Shown here piece by piece: positions 1 through 7,070 of a DNA stretch of 64,000 nt (within the stretch, counting starts at the first letter, position 1; each line of letters begins with the position of its first letter). The notes under the pieces are model-generated. The model saw only the letters and a program-made list of their open reading frames with translations. It did not search any database and was not told where the DNA came from. The translations under genes were made by a program, and so were the position numbers. Source of the stretch: Corynebacterium gottingense (GTDB lineage: Bacteria > Actinomycetota > Actinomycetes > Mycobacteriales > Mycobacteriaceae); the NCBI RefSeq assembly GCF_003693265.1, contig NZ_RDRE01000002.1, positions 62,001 to 126,000 of the forward strand. Direction: 5' to 3'.

Positions 1-396
1 CACCGCCTCAACATCTCCCACCTCTCCGACCGCATGATCACCGCGATGTCCGGCGGCCAGCGTCAGCTCGTCGGCATTGCGCAGATGCTCGTGCGCGAAC
101 CGAGCATTTTGCTTCTCGACGAGCCCACCTCCGCCCTCGACCTCCGCCACCAAGTGGAAGTCCTGCGACTGATCCGCGAGGAGATCGCCGGTACCAACAA
201 GCTGGCAATTGTGGCAATCCACGACCTCAACCTCGCGGCCCGCTACTGCGACGAGCTCCTCGTCATGAAGGCCGGGCAGCGCGTGACGCAGGGCCCACCC
301 ACCGAGGTGCTCACCCCGGACCTGCTCGACGAGGTCTACGGCATCCGCGCCAAGATCCTCAGCGACTCCGGCGTCCCCGTCATCTGCCCCGTCTAG
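1..396 (+). CDS. ABC transporter ATP-binding protein, siderophore/iron type (5' part cut off by window edge)
   Basis: The open frame runs in from base 1, so only the C-terminal 131 residues are visible. They carry the ABC signature (SGGQRQ), Walker B with catalytic Glu (LLLDEPTSALD) and the switch His (AIHDLNLA), which is the second half of a nucleotide-binding domain. The DLNLAARYCD segment and the TEVLTPDLLDEVYGI tail are typical of FepC/FecE-type ATPases that energise ferric-siderophore or cobalamin import, so iron uptake is the likely role. The permease and binding-protein partners would lie upstream, outside the window. Substrate cannot be read from this part. Confidence 0.85.
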   Translation, partial: HRLNISHLSDRMITAMSGGQRQLVGIAQMLVREPSILLLDEPTSALDLRHQVEVLRLIREEIAGTNKLAIVAIHDLNLAARYCDELLVMKAGQRVTQGPPTEVLTPDLLDEVYGIRAKILSDSGVPVICPV

Positions 397-418
397 GCGG
401 GTCAGGTCCTTTATTCAC

Positions 419-781
419 CTACTCGCCGCGCTTGATGTTTTCCATCTTCTTGCCGCGCGCGAGCTCGTCGACAAGCAGGTCCATCATGCGAATCTGACGC
501 ATGAGCTCGTCCTCAACTTCCTCTACGCGCGCCCCGCACACCTTGCCGGTAATCATGTCGGCATTCGGGGTGAGCGTGAGGTCTGCGAAGAATTCGCGCA
601 GCGACTTTCCCGAATCCGCGGCAGCCTGCAGCTGTTCCGGACTCAGCTGCGTGAACCACCCGAGCACGTCGTCGAGATCCTCGCGGGTGTGCCCCTTCCG
701 CTCCACCTTGGCCACGTAGTTGCCGTAAATGTCGCCGAATGGGTAGGCGAAGACCCGCTCGAGCTTTGCTTGTTCGTTCAT
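419..781 (-). CDS. DUF2200 family protein
   Basis: A 120-residue soluble protein with the DUF2200 pattern: an N-terminal RVFAYPFGDIYGNYVAKVERKG block, a central DDVLGWFT segment and a C-terminal block with ITGKVCGARVEEVEDELM and the closing LVDELARGKKMENI. Members are small cytoplasmic proteins of unknown function found singly in many bacteria, and length here is normal. It points away from the RelBE-like pair and converges on the ABC ATPase. A GAGGG ribosome-binding site sits 8 bases before the ATG. No function is assigned. Confidence 0.8.
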   Translation of the reverse strand: MNEQAKLERVFAYPFGDIYGNYVAKVERKGHTREDLDDVLGWFTQLSPEQLQAAADSGKSLREFFADLTLTPNADMITGKVCGARVEEVEDELMRQIRMMDLLVDELARGKKMENIKRGE

Positions 782-958
782 GCGCGTTTCCCTCTTGCTC
801 CTCAGTGGGACTGTGAGTCCATGTCCGAGTGTCCCACGCTAGGCGGATGCGGCGAGGTATGACGTGTACTGCTCAACTTGCGCAGTTCGAGCACTCCAAC
901 CATTGCGCGATACTCAGCCACTGAATACACTGTATTCAAACTCACCAAGGGGGCAACC

Positions 959-1174
959 ATGGCAACGATGACGATCCGGATGGATGACAACGATGCGGAG
1001 CTCGTGCGCAAGTACGCACGCTTCGAAGGCGTCACTCTTTCCGACTTCGCCCGCACTGCGATCTTGGAGAAAATCGAAGACGCGCACGATGTACAGGAGC
1101 TTCGCGACGCTCTCGCTCACGACACCGGTGAGCGGTACAGCCTTGATGACATCCTGGCCGACCTCGATCAGTAG
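959..1174 (+). CDS. RelB/DinJ-like ribbon-helix-helix antitoxin
   Basis: A 71-residue protein with an N-terminal ribbon-helix-helix DNA-binding fold (TMTIRMDDNDAELVRKYARFEGVTLSDFARTAI) and an acidic C-terminal tail (ERYSLDDILADLDQ) of the kind that wraps and neutralises a RelE toxin. The frame is open for 27 codons further upstream, but the ATG at 959 is chosen because a strong AAGGGGG ribosome-binding site precedes it and the RHH fold starts there. The toxin gene begins 8 bases downstream, as usual for antitoxin-toxin operons. Autorepression of the operon by the complex is expected from the family, not shown by the sequence. Confidence 0.85.
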   Translation: MATMTIRMDDNDAELVRKYARFEGVTLSDFARTAILEKIEDAHDVQELRDALAHDTGERYSLDDILADLDQ

Positions 1175-1182
1175 CGCTCCCG

Positions 1183-1467
1183 ATGACCACACCGTCCGGC
1201 CACTACAAAGTCGAATTCACGGCCCGCGCACGCAAGCAACTCAAAAAGATGGACCGCTTTGATGCACGGCTCATCGCCACCTGGATCAAAGACAACTTGG
1301 AAGGCTGCACCGACCCACGAGCATTCGGGAAAGGGCTCTCCGCGAATCACACCGGAGAGTGGCGCTATCGCGTCGGCGCGTACCGAATCCTCGCCCTCAT
1401 CAACGAAGGCACAATCACAATCGAGGTGCTTTCAATAGGCCATCGCCGCGAGATCTACCGCGATTAA
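1183..1467 (+). CDS. RelE/ParE-family toxin
   Basis: A 94-residue basic protein with the RelE-superfamily layout: KVEFTARARKQLKKMD at the start, the GEWRYRVGAYRILALI core strand pair, and the terminal strand with IEVLSIGHRREIYRD. The Arg and Tyr/His residues at the end match those used by ribosome-dependent mRNA endonuclease toxins of this fold. It is the second gene of a two-gene operon with the RHH antitoxin. A gyrase-directed ParE activity cannot be excluded from sequence alone. The pair lies beside the accessory zone and may be mobile. Confidence 0.85.
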   Translation: MTTPSGHYKVEFTARARKQLKKMDRFDARLIATWIKDNLEGCTDPRAFGKGLSANHTGEWRYRVGAYRILALINEGTITIEVLSIGHRREIYRD

Positions 1468-1515
1468 TCGTGCGCACGGTAGGCTCTCCATTCTTCATCG
1501 ACCCCAGCGCAAACG

Positions 1516-1521
1516 TAGGGT
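1516..1521 (+). promoter_or_regulatory. -10 element (TAGGGT) for leaderless arfB
   Basis: TAGGGT fits TANNNT and ends exactly 7 bases before the ATG at 1529, so transcription should start at the start codon. The truncated second arfB has TAGGCT at the same 7-base spacing, so the element is conserved between the copies. Confidence 0.55.
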
Positions 1522-1528
1522 GGGTGAC

Positions 1529-1972
1529 ATGAACGACCTGACTATCGCCCCCGGCCCGGGGATCCCCGGTGGCGCGGTCATCGCTGCCGCCGATCTAACG
1601 GAGCGGTTTGCAAAATCATCGGGGCCGGGCGGCCAGGGCGTCAACACCACCGACAGCAAGGTCCAGCTTTCCCTCGACATTGCTGCGTGCGCATCGCTTA
1701 CCGACGCCCAACGTCACCGCATCTTGCGCAACCTCGAACACCGCCTTGACGGCACCGTGCTTACCGTGAGCGCGTCGACGCAACGATCGCAGATTCGTAA
1801 CCGCGCTGAGGCACGTCGCCGCCTGGCTGCGCTCTTGCGCGAGGCGCTCGCCCCGCCGCCTCCCCCGCGTCGCACAACGAAGCCGACCCGGGGCTCAGTA
1901 AGGCGCCGCAAAGAAGCGAAGAAGAGGCGCTCGGAGCTGAAATCCACTCGCAAGCGACCCCAGATTCCCTAG
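1529..1972 (+). CDS. arfB: Alternative ribosome-rescue peptidyl-tRNA hydrolase ArfB (YaeJ)
   Basis: A 147-residue release-factor-like protein that hydrolyses peptidyl-tRNA on stalled ribosomes. The catalytic GGQ lies at residues 34-36 (SSGPGGQGVNTTDSKV), followed by the compact RF domain (LTDAQRHRILRNLEHRL) and a long Lys/Arg-rich tail from about residue 95, which in this family enters the empty mRNA channel. The ATG at 1529 is preferred over the in-frame GTG at 1520 because the -10 TAGGGT lies 7 bases upstream, giving a leaderless mRNA. A diverged copy lacking the basic tail sits at 5437-5706, across the mercury block. Confidence 0.92.
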   Translation: MNDLTIAPGPGIPGGAVIAAADLTERFAKSSGPGGQGVNTTDSKVQLSLDIAACASLTDAQRHRILRNLEHRLDGTVLTVSASTQRSQIRNRAEARRRLAALLREALAPPPPPRRTTKPTRGSVRRRKEAKKRRSELKSTRKRPQIP

Positions 1973-1979
1973 GTCGGGT

Positions 1980-2285
1980 CTACGCCGAGGCAGCTTGGAC
2001 CGGCTGAATCCGCTCGATCTCGGCAAGGGCCTTGTCCTCCGCCACCTCAATCTCATACTGGTTCTGCAGATTCATCCAGAACATAGGCTCGACGCCAAAG
2101 AACTTTCCGAGCCGGAGCGCGGTGTCAGCCGTAATTCCACGTTTCCCGTGCACAATCTCGTTGATACGACGAGGGGGAACCCCAATAGACACGGCAAGTT
2201 TGTGCTGAGTGATTCCAAATCCTTCAATGAAATCCTCAAGCAGAATCTCTCCAGGATGAATCGGCGGGTAAAGCTTGTTCGACAT
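1980..2285 (-). CDS. higA: HigA-family antitoxin
   Basis: A 101-residue HTH-XRE protein with the HigA/VapI pattern: PPIHPGEILLEDFIEGFGITQHKLA, then the recognition helix region VPPRRINEIVHGKRGITADTALRLGKFFG and the C-terminal FWMNLQNQYEIEVAE helix. It binds its own promoter and the HigB toxin. The ATG at 2285 is chosen because the IHPGE motif starts seven residues later, as is usual; an upstream extension of 25 codons has no family similarity. The gene follows higB in the same direction with an 8-base gap, so the toxin comes first as in other hig operons. Confidence 0.92.
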   Translation of the reverse strand: MSNKLYPPIHPGEILLEDFIEGFGITQHKLAVSIGVPPRRINEIVHGKRGITADTALRLGKFFGVEPMFWMNLQNQYEIEVAEDKALAEIERIQPVQAASA

Positions 2286-2293
2286 GGCATTCC

Positions 2294-2575
2294 TTAGTGG
2301 TAGTCCTCGATGGTCACTTGTTCGGGCCCCGCACTCGTCCACCGAAAAGTAATTCTCCACTGGTCGTTCACTCGAATACTGAACGTCCCCTTCCTATCGC
2401 CTTTTAGAGCTTCTAGGCGATTCCCCGGAGGTACGCGAAGGGAGTCCAGGGAAACTGCAGCATCGAGTTGGTGGAGCTTCTTGTTCGCCGATTTGTGGAT
2501 CCGAGTATCCAGTTTCGGAACCTGCTCACGTAAAAACACGAGTTCCGTTTCTCGGTTCCCGAATGACTGGATCAT
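2294..2575 (-). CDS. higB: HigB-family toxin (RelE superfamily)
   Basis: A 93-residue toxin with the HigB signature: an N-terminal MIQSFGNRETELVF strand, the helical region with HKSANKKLHQLDAAVSLDSLRVPPGNRLEALKGDR, and the catalytic strands FSIRVNDQWRITFRW ending in VTIEDYH. HigB toxins cut mRNA on the ribosome. Length and residue pattern (R/K in GDRKG, R in WRITFRW, terminal DYH) are intact, so it is probably active. First gene of the hig operon. The 24-bp ychF-end copy begins 41 bases upstream of its start, so the pair abuts the left border of the accessory array. Confidence 0.92.
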   Translation of the reverse strand: MIQSFGNRETELVFLREQVPKLDTRIHKSANKKLHQLDAAVSLDSLRVPPGNRLEALKGDRKGTFSIRVNDQWRITFRWTSAGPEQVTIEDYH

Positions 2576-2585
2576 GCTTCACCCT

Positions 2586-2660
2586 ATCCCCCCATAACGC
2601 AAAGCGTCAATAACGCTAAACGTTAAATTTAAACTCCACGGTATGTCGTTGCAAAGTTAC
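2586..2660. repeat. Displaced ychF 3'-end copy no. 1 with flanks (left border of accessory array)
   Basis: The core at 2616-2639, read on the minus strand, encodes VEFKFNV plus a TAG stop. This is the exact C-terminus of the real ychF at 9929 but with different codons. To its left, 2593-2622 carries tandem TAACGC/GCGT-type hairpin sequence that resembles the bases just beyond the real ychF stop. To its right, 2636-2660 (CCACGGTATGT..GTTGCAAAG) matches copy no. 3 at 7214-7238. It is read as a displaced attachment-site-like end left when cargo inserted at the ychF 3' end. Confidence 0.75.
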
Positions 2661-2694
2661 CCCCTCTCGTTAACATCAAAAGGAGTGTTATCCA

Positions 2695-2944
2695 ATGAAA
2701 GCGTTCGGCTTCTTAAGCTTCGGGCATTACGCCTTCGGCAGCTAGTGCGGGCCATCTGCGGAAAAGATCGCCAAGACTCGTCTGGAGATCACCCAGGCTG
2801 CGGACGAAATCGGCGTGAACAACGCGTCCTTCCGAGTCCACCACTTCGCGCTGCAGACCTCCGCCCCCGATGCCGCTGCTGTGTGCTATCGCGGCCACCA
2901 CCAAAATCATCGAGGTGGGCACCGGCGGCATCGACATGCGCTAG
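2695..2944 (+). pseudogene. Luciferase-like flavin-dependent monooxygenase remnant
   Basis: Starts with a good ribosome-binding site (AAGGAG) and MKAFGFLSFGHYAFGS, the N-terminal strand of LLM-class flavin oxidoreductases. It is broken by a TAG at codon 17. The same frame continues with EITQAADEIGVNNASFRVHHFALQ, the family block around the FRVHHF strand. A frameshift near 2865 then leads to LLCAIAATTKIIEVGTGGIDMR followed by a stop. Only about the first 80 of the usual ~340 residues remain. It lies directly inside the left border of the mercury block and is not functional. Confidence 0.8.
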
Positions 2945-2987
2945 CGCATATCGGGGTTGTAGCGTTTGAGTCATTGACTCCCGCCGT

Positions 2988-3377
2988 CTACAAGTACCTA
3001 CACACTTGATCGGTGCTGCACGTTTCAGGATCCGGGTGCGCGGCGTCCTGGCTAAGGTCCGCGATAGTGTCGCGCAGCACGGAGAGCTGCGCGATCTGCT
3101 GCTCGATCTCAGCGAGGCGCACGTCAAGCAGGTCGCGCACGTGCTCGCAGGGCGCATGGCCGCCGTCGCGGATGTCGAGGATCTGGCGGATCTGGGCGAG
3201 AGTGAGGCCCGCGGCCTGGCCGCGGTGGATGAAGTCGATCCGAGCGACCGTCTCGGGCGCGTAGTCGCGGTATCCGGACGGCGTGCGCTCGGTCGGGGGC
3301 AGAAGGCCCTGTTCCTCGTAGAAGCGAAGGGTCTTCGCGGTAGTGCCCGCCCTCTCGGCGAGTTCTCCGATCCACAT
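2988..3377 (-). CDS. merR: MerR-family heavy-metal-responsive regulator
   Basis: A 129-residue MerR-family activator. The winged-helix DNA-binding part covers residues 1-70 (MWIGELAERAGTTAKTLRFYEEQGLLPP, then R-x-x-SGYRDY), followed by the dimerisation helix (VRDLLDVRLAEIEQQIAQLSVLRDTIADL). Three cysteines at 77, 120 and 126 sit where MerR, ZntR and CueR relatives bind metal. It is divergent from merA, and the 98-base gap holds a MerR-type operator. In this family the protein untwists the over-long promoter spacer when metal binds. Mercury is inferred from merA; the Cys spacing (C120-x5-C126) is not diagnostic alone. Confidence 0.88.
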   Translation of the reverse strand: MWIGELAERAGTTAKTLRFYEEQGLLPPTERTPSGYRDYAPETVARIDFIHRGQAAGLTLAQIRQILDIRDGGHAPCEHVRDLLDVRLAEIEQQIAQLSVLRDTIADLSQDAAHPDPETCSTDQVCRYL

Positions 3378-3400
3378 TACTGTCTCCCTCCGTGGCAGCG

Positions 3401-3434
3401 CTTGACCTTCCCCTGCACTGGAAGGTCCAGTATG
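3401..3434 (+). promoter_or_regulatory. MerR-type promoter/operator driving merA
   Basis: TTGACC at 3402-3407 is the -35. A perfect 8-bp dyad GACCTTCC-N8-GGAAGGTC spans 3404-3427. CAGTAT at 3428-3433 is the probable -10, giving a 20-bp spacer, longer than the usual 17 bp, as expected for MerR-family control. From memory, the dyad closely resembles CueR-type copA operators. Confidence 0.75.
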
Positions 3435-3475
3435 GCTGAGACAGAGCAGAAAGCCAAGAGTTGACAGGAGCAGCG

Positions 3476-4897
3476 ATGCCTACGAAGTACGATCTCGCCA
3501 TCATCGGATCGGGAGGCGGCGCGTTCGCCGCTGCGATCCGCGCCAGCACGCTCGGGAAGTCGGTGGTGATGATCGAGCGTGGGACGCTCGGCGGCACCTG
3601 CGTGAACACGGGCTGCGTCCCGTCGAAGGCGCTCATTGCCGCGGCCGGCGCGCGGCACGTCGCGGTCGACGCCGCAACCCGGTTCCCCGGGATCGCGACG
3701 ACGGCGGATCCCGTCGACATGCCCGCGCTGATCGCTGGGAAGCAAGCGTTGGTGGAGTCGCTGCGCGGCGAGAAGTACGCCGACGTCGCCGACTCCTACG
3801 GCTGGCAGGTCCTCCGCGGCGACGCCTCGTTCGTGGGCACCCCTGATGCGCCGGTTCTCGATGTTGCCGGATCCGACGGAAGCGTCGAGACCATCGAGGC
3901 CCACCACTACCTGGTCGCGACTGGTTCTCGCCCGTGGGCACCGCCGATCGACGGCCTGGAGGAGACCGGATACCTGACCTCGACCACGGCGATGGAGCTG
4001 ACGGAGGTCCCCGAGTCGCTGCTGGTGCTCGGCGGCGGCTACGTCGCCCTGGAGCAGGCGCAGCTGTTCGCCCGCCTCGGCTCGCAGGTCACGCTGCTCG
4101 TGCGGTCCCGGCTCGCCTCGAAGGAGGAGCCGGAGGTGTCGAAGGCGCTCCAGGAGGTGTTCGCCGACGAGGGCATCCGCGTCGTCAGCCGCGCAGTGCC
4201 CACCCGGGTCTCCCGCGGCACGGGAGGCGAGGCCGTCGTGACCGCCGCCTTGTCCGGCGGCTCGCAGGAGTTCCGCGCCGACCAGGTCCTGGTCGCCCTC
4301 GGACGCCGTCCCGTCACCGATGGCCTGAACCTCGATGCGGTCGGGGTGAATACCGGAGACTCCGGCGAGGTGGTCGTCTCCGACCGGCTGCAGTCCTCGA
4401 ACCCGCGGGTCTGGGCCGCGGGCGACGTGACCGGGCACCCCGAGTTCGTCTACGTCGCCGCCCACCACGGCACCCTCGTCGCCGAGAACGCGTTCGCCGA
4501 CGCCGACCGGTCCGTCGACTACGCCCGCCTGCCGCGGGTGACGTTCACCGGGCCCGCGATCGGCGCGGTCGGGATGACCGAGAAGGACGTCCTCGCCGCG
4601 GGGATCCGCTGCGACTGCCGCGTCCTGCCCCTGCACCACGTGCCCCGCGCCTTGGTGAACCGCGACACCCGCGGGTTCATCAAGATCGTCGTGAACGCCG
4701 AGACGAACGAGATCCTCGGCCTGACCGCCGTCGCCAAAGACGCCGGGGAGCTCGCCGCCGCAGGCGTCCACGTGCTCGGCAGGACCGTCGCCGAGGTCGC
4801 CAACGCCTGGGCCCCCTACCTGACCATGGCCGAGGGCATCCGGATCGCCGCGAAGGCCTTCACCACCGACCCGTCGCTGCTGTCGTGCTGCGTATGA
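3476..4897 (+). CDS. merA: Mercuric reductase MerA (no N-terminal NmerA domain)
   Basis: A 473-residue FAD/NADPH disulfide oxidoreductase that reduces Hg(II) to Hg(0) in the cytoplasm. It shows the FAD-binding GSGGGA at residues 11-16, the redox pair in GGTCVNTGCVPSK (Cys42, Cys47), a second Rossmann site (VLGGGYVALEQAQ) and AGDVTGHPEFVYVAA for the FAD ribityl contact. The C-terminal vicinal pair SCCV (Cys471, Cys472) hands Hg(II) to the active site and distinguishes MerA from lipoamide dehydrogenase. The start is the ATG at 3476, with AGGAG upstream. The stop overlaps the next start (ATGA). All catalytic residues are present, so it should be active. Confidence 0.95.
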   Translation: MPTKYDLAIIGSGGGAFAAAIRASTLGKSVVMIERGTLGGTCVNTGCVPSKALIAAAGARHVAVDAATRFPGIATTADPVDMPALIAGKQALVESLRGEKYADVADSYGWQVLRGDASFVGTPDAPVLDVAGSDGSVETIEAHHYLVATGSRPWAPPIDGLEETGYLTSTTAMELTEVPESLLVLGGGYVALEQAQLFARLGSQVTLLVRSRLASKEEPEVSKALQEVFADEGIRVVSRAVPTRVSRGTGGEAVVTAALSGGSQEFRADQVLVALGRRPVTDGLNLDAVGVNTGDSGEVVVSDRLQSSNPRVWAAGDVTGHPEFVYVAAHHGTLVAENAFADADRSVDYARLPRVTFTGPAIGAVGMTEKDVLAAGIRCDCRVLPLHHVPRALVNRDTRGFIKIVVNAETNEILGLTAVAKDAGELAAAGVHVLGRTVAEVANAWAPYLTMAEGIRIAAKAFTTDPSLLSCCV

Positions 4898-5244
4898 ACG
4901 GCAACGCAGGCAATCGGGGAGATCTCATCCTGAAGCAGACGATGAGCGCCGATCAGGACCGCGACGAATGGCGCGCCGGTCCCGTCGTCGCTGCAGTGAC
5001 CGGGCTGCTCTTGCTGGCATGCTGCGCGCTTCCGTCGCTGCTCTGCTGCGGCCTGCCGTTCATCGCGGCGGGCGGAGCACTCGCAGCCGTCGGTGGGCTC
5101 CTCGGTAATCCCTGGATCATCGGTGCCGGGACCGCCGTCGTGATGGCCGTCATGGCAGGGATGCTCGTCAGGCTACGGCGGCGGCACCGGCGCCGCAGGT
5201 CTGGCTGCTGCGAAAATCCTTCGACCGCTGATCGGAACCGGTAG
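4894..5244 (+). CDS. Small Cys-rich membrane protein coupled to merA (possible Hg transporter)
   Basis: A 116-residue protein whose ATG overlaps the merA stop in ATGA, implying translational coupling. After about 35 soluble residues come two hydrophobic segments (roughly 38-65 and 68-90). The first holds paired cysteines (LLACCALPSLLCCGLPF). A basic segment rich in Arg follows, then a late CC near the end (RSGCCENP). Paired Cys in the first membrane helix are what MerT, MerC and MerF use to carry Hg(II) to MerA, so a mercury-uptake role is inferred. I do not recognise it as a member of those families by sequence. Confidence 0.72.
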   Translation: MNGNAGNRGDLILKQTMSADQDRDEWRAGPVVAAVTGLLLLACCALPSLLCCGLPFIAAGGALAAVGGLLGNPWIIGAGTAVVMAVMAGMLVRLRRRHRRRRSGCCENPSTADRNR

Positions 5245-5436
5245 TTCGAGCGGATCCAGCGATCACTGCCACCTGCGGAGGCCGCTAAAATCGAAGCCCG
5301 ACGGGAGAAGGAGGAGCAAAAAGCGTTCGAATCAACCGGTAACGAGGATAATACTGAGGCTGGATCCCGGCCGTCGCGACGCGGTCTCCGCTTCCGCCGA
5401 GACGAGAAAGGGTTGTGGGCACCTAGGCTGGGCGGC
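5245..5436 (+). other. Gene-poor stretch with a Glu/Lys/Arg-rich in-frame remnant before arfB'
   Basis: The frame of the truncated arfB stays open upstream and encodes a charged run (AKIEARREKEEQKAFE and onwards). It looks like the C-terminal tail of a lost gene but matches nothing I recognise. The -10 of arfB' (TAGGCT, 5424-5429) lies at its end. Confidence 0.4.
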
Positions 5437-5706
5437 ATGAACGACATGACCATAGCGCCCGGCCCGGGGATCCCCGACGGTGCGGTCATCGCCGCCGATC
5501 TCGCGGAGCGTTTCGCGAAATCGTCGACTCCGGGCGGCCAGGGCGTCAACACGACGGACGGCAAAGTCCAGCTTTCCATCGATGTCGCCGAATGCGCATC
5601 GCTTACCGACGCCCAGCGTCACCGTATCTCGCGCAACCTCGAGCACCGCCTAGACGGCTCCGTCTTTACCGTGACTGCGTCGACTCAGCGGTCTGTGTTT
5701 CGCTAG
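5437..5706 (+). pseudogene. Truncated second copy of arfB (basic tail missing)
   Basis: 89 codons aligned to the first 90 of arfB at 1529, at roughly 83% nucleotide identity by eye, including the GGQ motif at residues 33-35 and the RF-fold core. Similarity stops right after the STQRS segment. The copy then ends (VFR, stop), so the Lys/Arg-rich tail needed to enter the mRNA channel is gone. The leaderless -10 is conserved (TAGGCT, 7 bases before the ATG). The divergence suggests it arrived with the mercury block from another strain or species rather than by recent local duplication. Probably non-functional. Confidence 0.8.
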
Positions 5707-6095
5707 TGGTCCTCTCGCTTGCACCTGCGACACAGCCTCGTGCCCCCGGGCCGTAGCGTTCGGGGGAGCACAATAGCCCCAGTCCTCATCACGTCCCGGG
5801 ATCAAAGAGTTCATCGCAGAGGTTAAGCACTACACGTTGAACTTGAACTCGACGGAGTGGCGAAAGAAGGCTACCTCACTCAGTTGTAAGCGATTCGAGA
5901 AACCTGAAAAGTGTGCCGCAAGGCGTTTTCTGCTCGGAAAGGCAACCTCCGCAGGCTAGATCGCTCCCCGTCACGAAGAGCTGGCACCGCCGAAGTTGCC
6001 CTCACGCCAGATTCGGACTCATTCTCACAGTCAGTCGCGGAACGAAAACCAACTGAGCACGGTCCTGGCTGCAGCTAGAACTGTTGGTGCCGAAA
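5707..6095. other. Intergenic stretch holding the second block border
   Basis: 389 bases with no credible gene. It contains the ychF-end copy at 5830-5853 and, to its right, sequence of visibly lower GC that continues into the epimerase gene. No promoter facing right and no RNA gene was recognised. Confidence 0.6.
5830..5853 (-). repeat. Displaced ychF 3'-end copy no. 2
   Basis: Read on the minus strand it encodes VEFKFNV followed by TAG, using mostly C- and G-ending codons (GTC GAG TTC AAG). Upstream on that strand the similarity to ychF is lost at once. It separates the mercury block from the epimerase block. Confidence 0.75.
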
Positions 6096-7070
6096 CTAAA
6101 TACCATCTTCTAACCGCTGGCGAAGCACGACTTCTTCTTCATCGCTGAGCCCGGCAAGTCTTTCACCGTGTTGTTCCTCTTCGAATCGCAGCGCATCCGC
6201 CAATGTTTCTTTCAACGGGCGAATCCGCAGGCCCGCTTCGTAGGCTGCGGTGCAATCGAGTAGCGCGATGTTGCGAAACTGTTCACCTGGTACCCACAAC
6301 GGCAACGATTTTGGGCCCATCCACGGGGTTACATCATTAGCGAGAAGCAGTTCATCAGAGCAAGGTCGCTCCGTAGACTCCGATGCGGTTAACTCCCGCG
6401 AAATCTTGAACACATCGGACAAGGAAGTAGCAAACCCCGTAGCATTAAAGGTTCCGAAAGTCCCGACTTCTGCGGACTCAACTATCCAGCCTGCAAGGTC
6501 TTTCACATCGATCATAGCGACGGGAAACGCCGGGTCTGGGACGATCACGTTCTCACCCGTGGGATGCGCGAAGCGCCACGGATAGTAACCACTGCGCCCT
6601 GTTTCGTCGCCGTAGCCGGCGATCAGACCGGGTCGAACTACCATTACCGACCGATTTGTGCTTCGATAAGTCGTTTCGCAAGCAGACTTTGCGGCTGGGT
6701 ACTGCCCCATGTTCTCCATGTAGTCAATTTCAAGCGGAGCGACTACAGAATCAGACTCGGAAGAAATACTTCCCTGATCCTCATATACGCTGCTCGAAGA
6801 CACAAATATACGATGCTTGGCCTGGAGTTTCGCCGCCGCATCCCGCGCATGCTTCGGCTGACTCGTCAGATCCACAATGGTGTCCCAAGTTTTCCCCGCA
6901 ACCTCATCGTACGCACCGTCACGGTCACGGTCTGAACTCACAAATTCGGTTCCGTTGGGAACCTTCCCGTTACCCCGCGCGAGGCAAGTAACTTGATGTC
7001 CTCGCTCGACTGCTGCAAACGCAATGTGCCCTCCAAGGAAACCGGTACCACCGAGCAACAAAAAGTTCAT
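6096..7070 (-). CDS. NAD-dependent epimerase/dehydratase family protein (extended SDR)
   Basis: A 324-residue extended short-chain dehydrogenase. The N-terminal NAD(P) site is GGTGFLGG (residues 7-14), SSSSVYED around residue 91 provides the catalytic Ser region, and Tyr124/Lys128 (YPAAK) form the YxxxK pair. The C-terminal half resembles reductases of the isoflavone/NAD-epimerase type, so the substrate is unknown. The ATG at 7070 is chosen because the Rossmann strand begins at residue 2; the frame extends 20 codons further without family similarity. It is the only gene between ychF-end copies 2 and 3, and its base composition is clearly more AT-rich than its neighbours, which suggests transfer. 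Confidence 0.82.
   Translation of the reverse strand: MNFLLLGGTGFLGGHIAFAAVERGHQVTCLARGNGKVPNGTEFVSSDRDRDGAYDEVAGKTWDTIVDLTSQPKHARDAAAKLQAKHRIFVSSSSVYEDQGSISSESDSVVAPLEIDYMENMGQYPAAKSACETTYRSTNRSVMVVRPGLIAGYGDETGRSGYYPWRFAHPTGENVIVPDPAFPVAMIDVKDLAGWIVESAEVGTFGTFNATGFATSLSDVFKISRELTASESTERPCSDELLLANDVTPWMGPKSLPLWVPGEQFRNIALLDCTAAYEAGLRIRPLKETLADALRFEEEQHGERLAGLSDEEEVVLRQRLEDGI

Noticed and set aside
3934..4893. Plus-strand frame inside merA that leads into the small membrane protein
   Set aside because: The upstream part is an Arg-rich out-of-frame reading of merA; only the part from 4894 is a gene.
4894..5244. Naming the small membrane protein MerT, MerC or MerF
   Set aside because: The Cys pairs and position fit, but the overall sequence does not match those families well enough.
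4953..5579. Minus-strand frame across the end of the mercury block
   Set aside because: Low-complexity Ser/Ala/Arg translation opposite a better supported gene; no homology seen.
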